Shown here: positions 18,857 through 26,445 of the stretch, one piece after another
Layout: each line of letters starts with the position of its first letter
Numbering within the stretch: the stretch's first letter is position 1
Origin: Pseudoalteromonas luteoviolacea
GTDB taxonomy: Bacteria > Pseudomonadota > Gammaproteobacteria > Enterobacterales > Alteromonadaceae
Length of the DNA stretch: 64,000 bases
Direction of reading: 5' to 3'
NCBI RefSeq assembly: GCF_018100925.1
Contig: NZ_JAGJEH010000005.1
Span: 248,001-312,000 of the forward strand
Notes under the pieces: model-generated
Databases searched by the model: none
What the model was told of the DNA's origin: nothing
Seen by the model: only the letters and a program-made list of their open reading frames with translations
Translations under genes and position numbers: made by a program

Positions 18857-19678
18857 ATGAATATTTCAAATCAGGCTGCCATTCACGCGACTCAAATTGT
18901 GGATGGGTTCGAGCATATCAAGTCGATGTCTACGCTTGAGATCACGCCAGATAACATGGCTACCTTTCACCAATTTTTAGATTTGCTGTCCAATGAACAC
19001 GGCAGTGAGTTTGCCGATAATGTACTTGCGCAGCCGCAGATCCAAAAAATCAAACCGGGGATCCAGCAATTGTTCAGCCACGCTTCTAGCCTATACGAGC
19101 GACACTGGGCTGAGCGGATTGTGGCAAGTGATGACCCAAACGAGGTGCTGGGCAACGAGTATCCATATTACAAACACTATCAGCGTGCCACTGGACTGGA
19201 AATAAACGCCATTCACTCTTTGGCGGACGAACCGGTGAAAAACGTACTTATGGTCGGCTCAGGTGCATTGCCATTGACGACGTTAGCGCTGCACAACTCG
19301 GGTTTACAGGTTGATAACCTAGATATCAATGGCCCGGACCTGTTGCTGGGCCAGCAAGTGTGTCAGTCACTCTCACCTGACAATGAAATGACGTTTATTC
19401 ACAATGATATATGTCAGCAAGGTAACTTGGCGCAGTACGATGTCATTTGGCTAGCAGCCCTTGTTGGTGATGAATCACTAAAAAATAAAATTGTCGCGCA
19501 CCTGTTTGAACACATGAAGCCGGGTGCACAGCTGGTTGTGCGAACTGCATACAATCTACGAACCTTGCTTTATCCAAGTATTGATGAGCAGGGGTTAGCG
19601 CCGTTTCAGTTGAAACTTAAGATCCAAACTTATGCGGATAATTTTCACTCAATTTTGATAGCGCAGAAGCCAGTTTAA
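18857..19678 (+). CDS. Nicotianamine-synthase-like enzyme (CntL/NAS family)
   Basis: The family joins one or more aminobutyrate units from S-adenosylmethionine to an amino-acid acceptor, making nicotianamine or the backbone of staphylopine- and pseudopaline-type metallophores. This 273-residue protein shows the family signature in order: a Glu in LYERHWAERI (Glu81, matching the catalytic-Glu region), EYPYYKHYQRATGLE (101-115), a SAM-binding loop VGSGALPLTTLAL (133-145), the acidic NLDINGPD (154-161), YDVIWLAALVG (194-204), a KPGAQLVVRTAYNLRTLLYP segment (221-240) equivalent to the PGALLMLRSAHGAR region of plant and archaeal enzymes, and a C-terminal tail. It heads an operon with an MFS transporter and a hot-dog protein. 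The acceptor amino acid cannot be read from sequence. Confidence 0.85.
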   Translation: MNISNQAAIHATQIVDGFEHIKSMSTLEITPDNMATFHQFLDLLSNEHGSEFADNVLAQPQIQKIKPGIQQLFSHASSLYERHWAERIVASDDPNEVLGNEYPYYKHYQRATGLEINAIHSLADEPVKNVLMVGSGALPLTTLALHNSGLQVDNLDINGPDLLLGQQVCQSLSPDNEMTFIHNDICQQGNLAQYDVIWLAALVGDESLKNKIVAHLFEHMKPGAQLVVRTAYNLRTLLYPSIDEQGLAPFQLKLKIQTYADNFHSILIAQKPV

Positions 19679-19682
19679 GACT

Positions 19683-20951
19683 ATGTCTATTTTTACCTCA
19701 TATTTTAAGCTGACAGCAGAATATCGCTGGATGCTGATCGCTGCCTTTGTATTTAACCTTGGGTTTTATATGCTGATCCCGTTTTTAGCGGGATATTTGA
19801 AGCAAGACCTGTTGCTGAGTGCGACCTTAGTCGGGGTGGTACTTGGTGTACGTTCATTTTGTCAGCAAGGACTGTTCCTTGTCGGTGGTCTTTTAGCTGA
19901 TCTATTCGGCGAAAAAAAACTCATTGTCATTGGGTGTTTGCTAAGAGCAATTGGCTTTTGTTTATTCCTGTTTGCTGATGTGACGGCAATCCTATTTCTC
20001 GCAGCGTTTTTAACAGGGTTTGCAGGGGCATTGTTTACTCCAGCGGCACAAGCGTATTTTTCCAAGCAACAAGTGCTTAGTCGCGCACAAATGTTTTCTT
20101 TGGTTGGTGTGGCAAGAAATGGCGGGGAACTGCTGGGCCCGGTGTGCGGCTTGCTTTTGCTCAATATCAGTTTTGATATCTTGTGCATCGTCTCCGCATT
20201 GCCATTTGCCATGTTTGCGGTTGTTTTCACGTTATTGATCCCACAACATCAAAAAAAGCAGCAAAGCGACAAGGCCAATGTGTCTTCATCATCCAAACAA
20301 GGTGGCGTAAAAGCGATGGTCGCGGGTGTACTGAGTAACCGAGAGTTTCTAAAGTTCTCGGCGGTGATGGCTGGTTACTTTATGCTTATAAACCAAATTT
20401 CCTTTGCGATACCTATGCATATTGTCAATCAACAAGGTGCACCGCAAGATGTGGCATGGGTACTAACGCTATGTGCCGTGATCTCGATATTTTTACAGTT
20501 TCCAGTTACCAAGTTATGTGAGCGTTGGCTGTCACCAAAACAATGGATAAGTATTGGTATTGCATTGATGGGGGTGTCTTTCTTAACGCTTATTCCAAGC
20601 TGGCCTTATAGCCAAGGCGTATTGTATTACCTTCCGCTTAGCTTGCTCGCAGTTATTTTTACCGTGGGTACCATGGTCAGTTTCCCGTTTATTATGAGTC
20701 AAATCTCTGAACTTGCTAAAGACAAGTCAGTGGCAACTCATTATGGCTTTTTTTATCTATTTGCTGGCGTTGGTTTGATCGCAGGCAGTAGCGTTGTCGG
20801 CGTTGCGTTTGATCTGTCAAACATTAGTGAGCACTTAGCATGGTATTGCCTAATCTTCATTGGCCTTATTACGGCGATACTAAACACGCTGCTGATGTCT
20901 TCAGCTACCCAAGAAGACGAAAGTCAAACAACCAGCCCATCTACCCATTAA
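19683..20951 (+). CDS. Major facilitator superfamily transporter, likely metallophore exporter
   Basis: This 422-residue protein has about 12 transmembrane helices. A typical MFS loop follows helix 2 (GGLLADLFGEKKLIVIG, about residues 62-78), matching the G-x-x-x-D-x-x-G-x-K/R pattern. The gene begins 4 bp after the synthase stop with only a weak ribosome binding site, which suggests translational coupling. In known systems the synthase is commonly paired with an exporter (MFS CntE for staphylopine in Staphylococcus; an EamA protein for pseudopaline in Pseudomonas), so export of the synthase product is the favoured function. Substrate specificity is inferred from context. Confidence 0.8.
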   Translation: MSIFTSYFKLTAEYRWMLIAAFVFNLGFYMLIPFLAGYLKQDLLLSATLVGVVLGVRSFCQQGLFLVGGLLADLFGEKKLIVIGCLLRAIGFCLFLFADVTAILFLAAFLTGFAGALFTPAAQAYFSKQQVLSRAQMFSLVGVARNGGELLGPVCGLLLLNISFDILCIVSALPFAMFAVVFTLLIPQHQKKQQSDKANVSSSSKQGGVKAMVAGVLSNREFLKFSAVMAGYFMLINQISFAIPMHIVNQQGAPQDVAWVLTLCAVISIFLQFPVTKLCERWLSPKQWISIGIALMGVSFLTLIPSWPYSQGVLYYLPLSLLAVIFTVGTMVSFPFIMSQISELAKDKSVATHYGFFYLFAGVGLIAGSSVVGVAFDLSNISEHLAWYCLIFIGLITAILNTLLMSSATQEDESQTTSPSTH

Positions 20952-20965
20952 GTAAGGAACATCAA

Positions 20966-21418
20966 ATGATTCAACTCACACCACAGCAGCAGCGCGCTTA
21001 TATGTCGGACTATTTAGAAAATGGTTGGCGTGAAGAGCGTATGTCTTTTAGTTCAGTTTCTCTAGAGCCAGGTTATATTGATGGCAGGATCAATGTAGAG
21101 CATTTTCAGATGCCTGGAGATGGTCAATTCCATTTCAGTGCGCAAAGTGCCATGATTTGGATATCTCAGCTGGGCATTATTTATGGCTGTTGGGACAATC
21201 AACTTACCGAAAAAGTAGGGGAGGTATACCTGCGAGATTTAGATATAAAATTTAAGCGGCCTATTAACATTACAGAAGAAGTTCGATTCGAAGGATTTTT
21301 TCCAAAACACTGTAAGAAGCAACTGTCAAAAGACCTTGTGTACTATAAAAATGGGCAGATCCATGTTGAGGGAGGCGCATTTACAGGCACAGCTAGTTTT
21401 CTAGTGCCTATCGGCTAA
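20966..21418 (+). CDS. Hot-dog fold protein, FcoT-like thioesterase/dehydratase family
   Basis: The start chosen is ATG 20966, preceded by AAGGA (20954-20958); an in-frame ORF extends upstream into the MFS gene but has no ribosome binding site. The product is 150 residues. It has the hot-dog layout: a long central helix after QFHFSAQSAMIWISQLGIIYG (54-74), strands GEVYLRDLDIKFKRPINIT (85-103), and a C-terminal strand IHVEGGAFTGTASFLVPIG. The HF-A-x-QL pattern and the RPINIT strand resemble the FcoT acyl-CoA thioesterase of the mycobacterial isonitrile-lipopeptide operon more than FabA/FabZ. It may remove or process an acyl group during metallophore maturation. Third gene of the synthase operon; function inferred. 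Confidence 0.6.
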   Translation: MIQLTPQQQRAYMSDYLENGWREERMSFSSVSLEPGYIDGRINVEHFQMPGDGQFHFSAQSAMIWISQLGIIYGCWDNQLTEKVGEVYLRDLDIKFKRPINITEEVRFEGFFPKHCKKQLSKDLVYYKNGQIHVEGGAFTGTASFLVPIG

Positions 21419-21447
21419 ATGATAAATGTTTCTATTTAATCAACAAG

Positions 21448-21462
21448 TGTTATGTTATAACT
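21448..21462 (-). promoter_or_regulatory. Candidate Zur operator upstream of the ABC transporter operon
   Basis: Read on the minus strand, this is AGTTATAACATAACA, with the same GTTATAACATA core as the elements at 12201 and 18814 but inverted. It starts 30 bp after the hot-dog gene stop and ends 116 bp before the GTG of the ABC ATPase gene, marking a separate transcription unit. Confidence 0.6.
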
Positions 21463-21578
21463 AAGCAATATTGCGTTCATCGCATATTTCAAGTTCCGCT
21501 CAAGTGAAGTGCGTTATGTCTCGTATCAGGGATGATGCATTTTGCTGAGGCGGAATTTTTTAGTATAAGGAGTGTTTT

Positions 21579-22301
21579 GTGTTAGAAGCCAAAAATTTAA
21601 ATAAATCATTCTCAGAAAAACAAGTGATTAATGACCTGAGCTTTAAGGTCGAGCAGGGCGAAATTATGTGCCTTTTGGGTGCAAATGGAGCAGGTAAAAG
21701 TACTACCCTAAATATTTTTCTTAATTTTTTACAGCCTGATAGTGGCCAAGCCCTGATCGACGGTGTGAATGTACACAGCAGTTCGGGCTCAAAGGAAAAA
21801 CTCGTTTACCTGCCAGAACAAGTTAACCTTTATCAAGAATTTAATGCGATAGATAACCTCAAATACCTCGCCAGTTTGTCTGGTCTAACAGTGTCTGAAG
21901 CACAGATCAATGCTGCATTAGATGAGACCGGTTTAGAGCCCGGAGCACGCTCTCAATCATTAAAAAACTATTCAAAAGGCATGAGACAAAAAGTGGGCAT
22001 TGCTTTTGCGATTATTCGTGAAGCCAAAGTACTCTTACTCGATGAGCCAACTTCAGGATTAGATCCGAGCGCAACCCTTGAGTTTATTCGTATTATCGAG
22101 CAACTTGCAAAAAAGGGGGCGGCTATTTTAATGGTAACCCATGACTTTTATTGTGCGCATACCCTAGCGGATAAAATTGGCATTATGGACAAAGGGACGC
22201 TGTTAACACTACTAGATAATCAACAACTTCCGCTCAACACCCTGGAAAATACCTACCATGAGTTAATTTCAGGAAAAAGTGCGATACGCGAGGCAAGCTA
22301 A
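21579..22301 (+). CDS. ABC transporter ATP-binding protein
   Basis: The start is GTG 21579, 6 nt after AAGGAG (21567-21572). The 240-residue protein has a complete ATPase: Walker A GANGAGKST (34-42), a Q-loop Gln near LPEQVNLYQ (81), the signature YSKGMRQK (131-138, a variant of LSGGQ seen in ABC-2 type systems), Walker B VLLLDEP (151-157), and the H-switch THDFY. It is the first gene of a three-gene operon with two permeases. Its promoter carries a candidate Zur element, so the transporter is probably zinc-responsive. Confidence 0.88.
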   Translation: MLEAKNLNKSFSEKQVINDLSFKVEQGEIMCLLGANGAGKSTTLNIFLNFLQPDSGQALIDGVNVHSSSGSKEKLVYLPEQVNLYQEFNAIDNLKYLASLSGLTVSEAQINAALDETGLEPGARSQSLKNYSKGMRQKVGIAFAIIREAKVLLLDEPTSGLDPSATLEFIRIIEQLAKKGAAILMVTHDFYCAHTLADKIGIMDKGTLLTLLDNQQLPLNTLENTYHELISGKSAIREAS

Positions 22302-22372
22302 CGCAGCATTTAACGCAACAAAATCAAACTCGTTGCGTAAATAAACCGCGTTCATACAGGAAATATAATTAC

Positions 22373-23815
22373 ATGATTAATACCAGAGTAATGAAGATAT
22401 TTCGCCACGAATTAGCCAGTAAGCGTAAAAGCCCTAGCTTGTGGTTGATCTTCATCATGATCCAACTATTGCTCGCTGTTGCCTTGTTTACCGGGTGGCA
22501 GCAATATCAACACAATGCACAAACGCAGGCCACGGCACAGACCTTGGTAGAACAGCAGTGGGAAGCTCAGCCAGATAGACATCCACACCGAGTGGCGCAT
22601 TTTGGCCATTTTGCTTTTAGAACGCCAAGTGCGCTAAGTTTTTTTGATCTAGGCGTGAACTCATGGGTTGGCAACAGCATATTCTTAGAGGCCCATAAGC
22701 AAAACAGTGCAAACTTCGCCAATGATCAAGATGGCGGTACGTTACTGAGGTTCTCTGAGTTAAGCACTGCTAATATCCTTTTAACCATTTGGCCCCTGTT
22801 GATCATTGCGTTGGGCTTTGCCAGCATCAGTGGTGAACAAAAAAGTGGTACTTTGCGCCAGCTGATGTCCATGGGCGTTTCATTCAGAGATTTGATCACT
22901 GGGAAAAGTCTGAGCTACTTGTTGTTGTCAGTGATATTTATCTTACCAGTGTTTATTTTGGCATTATTACTTGCCTTTAGCACTGGTGCTTCTTTCTCTT
23001 CAGAAGCACCGCTTAGGTTATTACTTTTATTCACCGTCTACATATTGTATTGCTTATTTTGGATTGGCTTAACCCTGTTCGTATCAAGCCTAGTGAAAGC
23101 ACCAAAACAAGCCTTGGTATTACTGACATCTTTATGGTTTATTTTAACCATTTTAATGCCTCGAATGCTGGCTGAATTTGCACACAACCAGTACCCACAT
23201 CAGAAGCGAAATGACTTTGAGTTGGCTATCAAGTTAGATAACCGCAAAGTAGGTGACAGCCATAATCCAAATGATCCTTACTTTAACAAGTTCAAAGAGG
23301 AAACCCTCAAAAAGTATGGTGTTAGTACAGTGGAGCAGTTGCCAGTTAATTATAGAGGCTTGGTGATGCAAGAAGGTGAAAAGCTCAATGCCGAAATCTA
23401 TAAAAAGCACTATGAAAACCAGCTAGCGCAATTTGCGGCGCAGCAGCGCTTTGTTAGCCAGTTTTACTGGTTAAATCCCTATTTATTTGTTCGCGATTTT
23501 TCAATGGCACTGACACGCACAGATACGAGACACTTTTTGGACTTTGAGCAACAGGCAGAAGCGCATCGCTACGCGCGTATTCAAAAGTTGAACCAATTGC
23601 ACACCAATGAGATCCATCATCACAACGACAGCGATCAACGTATTGATAAATCTTACTGGCAAGAGTTTGAAGCGTTCTCTTATCGGTCTCCAGTATTGAG
23701 TTGGTCGTTAAGTCCGTTTTCTTTGGTTTGGTTACTGCCTTTGCTGGTGGTCTTAGCGATGTTTGGGACTTTGAACTCTAAAGGTATGCAAAGGAGAGTT
23801 TATGCTACTGTTTAA
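22373..23815 (+). CDS. ABC-2 type permease (DUF3526-like), first subunit
   Basis: This 480-residue membrane protein has an N-terminal helix (LWLIFIMIQLLLAVALFTGW), a large extracytoplasmic loop, a bundle of helices at about 140-270 and a final helix near the C-terminus (LVWLLPLLVVLAMFG). The loop-helix element SGEQKSGTLRQLMSMGVSFRDLITGK (about residues 158-183) is characteristic of ABC-2 permeases of the GldF/NosY type, where it couples to the ATPase. It overlaps the next gene by 14 bp. With the ATPase upstream and a second permease downstream it forms a heterodimeric transporter. Direction and substrate are not visible. Confidence 0.82.
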   Translation: MINTRVMKIFRHELASKRKSPSLWLIFIMIQLLLAVALFTGWQQYQHNAQTQATAQTLVEQQWEAQPDRHPHRVAHFGHFAFRTPSALSFFDLGVNSWVGNSIFLEAHKQNSANFANDQDGGTLLRFSELSTANILLTIWPLLIIALGFASISGEQKSGTLRQLMSMGVSFRDLITGKSLSYLLLSVIFILPVFILALLLAFSTGASFSSEAPLRLLLLFTVYILYCLFWIGLTLFVSSLVKAPKQALVLLTSLWFILTILMPRMLAEFAHNQYPHQKRNDFELAIKLDNRKVGDSHNPNDPYFNKFKEETLKKYGVSTVEQLPVNYRGLVMQEGEKLNAEIYKKHYENQLAQFAAQQRFVSQFYWLNPYLFVRDFSMALTRTDTRHFLDFEQQAEAHRYARIQKLNQLHTNEIHHHNDSDQRIDKSYWQEFEAFSYRSPVLSWSLSPFSLVWLLPLLVVLAMFGTLNSKGMQRRVYATV

Positions 23816-25160
23816 ACTTGAATGTAAGCGACTGTTTTCAGGGGCTGTAAACAAACTCGTCCTGTTACTCTTTTTAGTTGCAGGTATTTTTGCAATTTAT
23901 CAAGGTGCTCAAGGCTATAAAACGTTACGTATCGATCAATACAAATCTAAAATAGTTTTTCAAAAGGAACGTGAACACGTCAATAAAAGAGAAACTCTCC
24001 CAGCTGCTGGCTCGCTAGCTTATTATGCCAGTGCGCCAACTGAGTGGAAGTTGAGTCCATGGGCGGCTTTATTTGTGGGAGAAAGTCACTCTTCAATGGT
24101 TGCAACTAAAGTGCGTGCCACAGCATTGCAAAGCCAGATTTTTAACCGCGAGATTGTGAACCCTGCGCAGCAGCGTACTGGTGGCTTAGATCTGGGCTTT
24201 GTATTGGTATATTTGCTGCCTTTAGTCATTGGCATATTGACGGTGACACTGATATCTGATGAACAGCATGCTGGCCGTTGGCGAATGTTAAATGCCCTGC
24301 CAACCAGCGCGTTTAGTCAGGTGGCAAAGCAACTTGCACTGCGCTTTGCGGTGATTTGGCTGTTAGTTATACTGCTGCTAGTGAGCGCTGCAATACTATT
24401 GTCTTTGCCGTTTGACGGCATATTTTGGACTGTAATAGCCGCGACCAGCTTATATATGGTTTTTTGGTTCAGCATTGCCGCGCTAATTATGAGTTTTGGT
24501 AAAAGCAGTGTGTTTAACAGCTTAACCTATTTAAGTAGTTGGGTTGTGTTTGCCATGTTACTGCCCAGTGCAGTGCACCTATATTTGTCAAATCAATATC
24601 AAACCAACGCGCCACTTGAAATAAGCCTCAAGCAGCGTGTAACGCTCAATGATGGATGGGACAAAGACAAGCAACAAACCCTCGATACATTTTTACAGCA
24701 TGAGTCCAACTGGCAAGACACGGCGCCATTAGGTGAGGCGTTTGACTGGAAATGGTATTATGCTCAACAGCATTTAAGTGATGTAGAGGTTGAACAGCTG
24801 TGGCAGCAGTACCGTGAAACCAATCTGATGCGACAGCAAAGTTTGCAACGTTTGAGTGCGCTATCTCCATCGTTATTTTTTCAACTGAAATTGAACCAGT
24901 TGGCAAATACCAGCAGCGCAGATCAAGCTGACTACCGTTTGCAGGTAGCTGAGTATCATCAGCAGATCCGTCATTTCTTTTATGACTTCATGTTTTTTGA
25001 TAAGCCAGTGACAAAAACGGATGTAGAAAACTTCCCGCTATTTGAAGCAAAAACACCAGCTAAAGGTGTCGATGTTTGGCAGTTGTTGATAAGTACACTG
25101 TTTATTTTGATTTTGGTGATTGTTGCGACTCTTAGATTAAAGCAACTTCGACCAATTTAA
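23802..25160 (+). CDS. ABC-2 type permease (DUF3526-like), second subunit
   Basis: This 452-residue protein has the same plan as its upstream partner: an N-terminal membrane helix (LVLLLFLVAGIFAIYQGA), an extracytoplasmic loop, a bundle starting with LGFVLVYLLPLVIGILTVTLI, the coupling element SDEQHAGRWRMLNALPTSA and a final helix VWQLLISTLFILILVIVAT. Its start lies inside the preceding gene (14-bp overlap), so the two permeases are likely made in equal amounts. It ends the operon just before a terminator. Transporters of this kind accompany TonB-dependent receptors in several marine bacteria, but their substrates are not established. Confidence 0.82.
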   Translation: MLLFKLECKRLFSGAVNKLVLLLFLVAGIFAIYQGAQGYKTLRIDQYKSKIVFQKEREHVNKRETLPAAGSLAYYASAPTEWKLSPWAALFVGESHSSMVATKVRATALQSQIFNREIVNPAQQRTGGLDLGFVLVYLLPLVIGILTVTLISDEQHAGRWRMLNALPTSAFSQVAKQLALRFAVIWLLVILLLVSAAILLSLPFDGIFWTVIAATSLYMVFWFSIAALIMSFGKSSVFNSLTYLSSWVVFAMLLPSAVHLYLSNQYQTNAPLEISLKQRVTLNDGWDKDKQQTLDTFLQHESNWQDTAPLGEAFDWKWYYAQQHLSDVEVEQLWQQYRETNLMRQQSLQRLSALSPSLFFQLKLNQLANTSSADQADYRLQVAEYHQQIRHFFYDFMFFDKPVTKTDVENFPLFEAKTPAKGVDVWQLLISTLFILILVIVATLRLKQLRPI

Positions 25161-25170
25161 ACAATAAAAT

Positions 25171-25198
25171 AGAGGCCCTAACAATAGGGGCCTCTTTC
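25171..25198 (+). terminator. Terminator of the ABC operon
   Basis: AGAGGCCC (25171-25178) pairs with GGGCCTCT (25188-25195), followed by T residues, 10 bp after the last permease stop. Confidence 0.8.
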
Positions 25199-25593
25199 AT
25201 CAACAGAGTAAAATGCGATTTAAAGTGATGAGCCGCTTAGTCTGCATGCTTATGTCTACTCCAAGAAATCAAATATCAAAAACCACAAACCAAATCTTGT
25301 CCATGTTTCTAAACCATTGGGGCACTTTTTAAGTACGGCCCATGCAGTTTAGTTTTCCCTGACTAATCAACTAGGCTCAATTACCATGCAGCCTTCTGTT
25401 TACACTCTTCTAGGCGGATAACATTTACTCATATAAAAATAGTTTTACATGTTAAAAAGTTTGGTGATTTAAATTTTATTATTACCTTGTTTTTTCTGTG
25501 TTTTATAATAGTGGTAAGTTGAGTTAACAAGATATTAAAGCTTGCTTCATTCTGTTTTTTATAAATCACTATCACGTCAGTTATAAAAAAGAT
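25199..25593. other. Intergenic region with no recognised feature
   Basis: About 400 bp of AT-rich sequence between the ABC operon terminator and the end of the minus-strand unknown gene. No convincing ORF, repeat or RNA gene was seen. Confidence 0.4.
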
Positions 25594-26277
25594 TTATACG
25601 GATATATTTATTCTCGGGTTTATTGCATCGGCCATTTTGGAAGAAAATAGTAAAGAGTTGCTTAATACTTTTTCTTCTAACGTTTGATAATCTTGGCCAA
25701 AACCGTCATCATGAAATTGTTTCTCAAAACTGTGACTTAACTCGTTTAGTCTAAATTTTCCGTAGAAGTCTTTAGCTTCGACATTACTATTTACATCAAA
25801 ATAGCGAACAATATCAGCCATACCTTCATGCACCTGTTTGTAAGCGCTTTTCAGCTCCTCGTTACCATTTATTTGTGCTTCCAGCTCGGCTCGGAGCGAG
25901 GTAGCTATATTTCCTCCTACCAATTGGAGGGTGCCATCTTCTTTTTGAGCAAGGTCGAGTGCATTGAAATCGATATTTGGGTGTAAAGTCGATTGTGTAT
26001 CTTTAAATTTCTCAAACTCTTTTAGTGTTGTGGCAAAAGCAGCTTGTGTTTTGTCCTGTATTTCGAAGTTTTTTACATTATATTCATATGCTTCTTGTTG
26101 AAATTTCTTTATTTCTTCTTCGCTTGCAACAACCGTATTTATAATCGATGCAGGGACAGCGTTGAGTTTTTCAGCGGGAGATTGTGTATCAATAGTAGTA
26201 GATTTTGCTTTTGTTAAAGCTGCGTTATTGTTGACTAAATCATGTTGTGACTTTTGCAATGAAGATTTTATATCCAT
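25594..26277 (-). CDS. Hypothetical cytosolic protein
   Basis: A 227-residue hydrophilic protein without signal peptide, membrane helix or cysteines. It is mostly alpha-helical with several charged stretches (SEEEIKKFQQEAYEYNVKNF, KEFEKFKDTQS). The N-terminus is Ser/Thr/Asn-rich and the C-terminus ends NPRINISV. I do not recognise the family. The start at 26277 is supported by an AAGGAAAAAA stretch upstream on the minus strand. It is divergent from the secreted protein at 26446, with 168 bp between the starts. No function is assigned. Confidence 0.6.
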   Translation of the reverse strand: MDIKSSLQKSQHDLVNNNAALTKAKSTTIDTQSPAEKLNAVPASIINTVVASEEEIKKFQQEAYEYNVKNFEIQDKTQAAFATTLKEFEKFKDTQSTLHPNIDFNALDLAQKEDGTLQLVGGNIATSLRAELEAQINGNEELKSAYKQVHEGMADIVRYFDVNSNVEAKDFYGKFRLNELSHSFEKQFHDDGFGQDYQTLEEKVLSNSLLFSSKMADAINPRINISV

Positions 26278-26445
26278 AATTTTTTTCCTTGATTATTACA
26301 TCTTAATATCAGTACTTTAATATAAATCTAGTCGTTTTCAAAACTGATTTAAATATGAAATAGTTAATTTGATTTGTTCCTTTATATTTATTATCGTCAA
26401 AATGCTTAAAAACTTTAAGCATTTATAAATAAGAAGGATTTGATA

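Noticed and set aside
20840..20965. Upstream extension of the hot-dog gene into the MFS gene
   Set aside because: The extension has no ribosome site, while ATG 20966 has AAGGA at the right distance.
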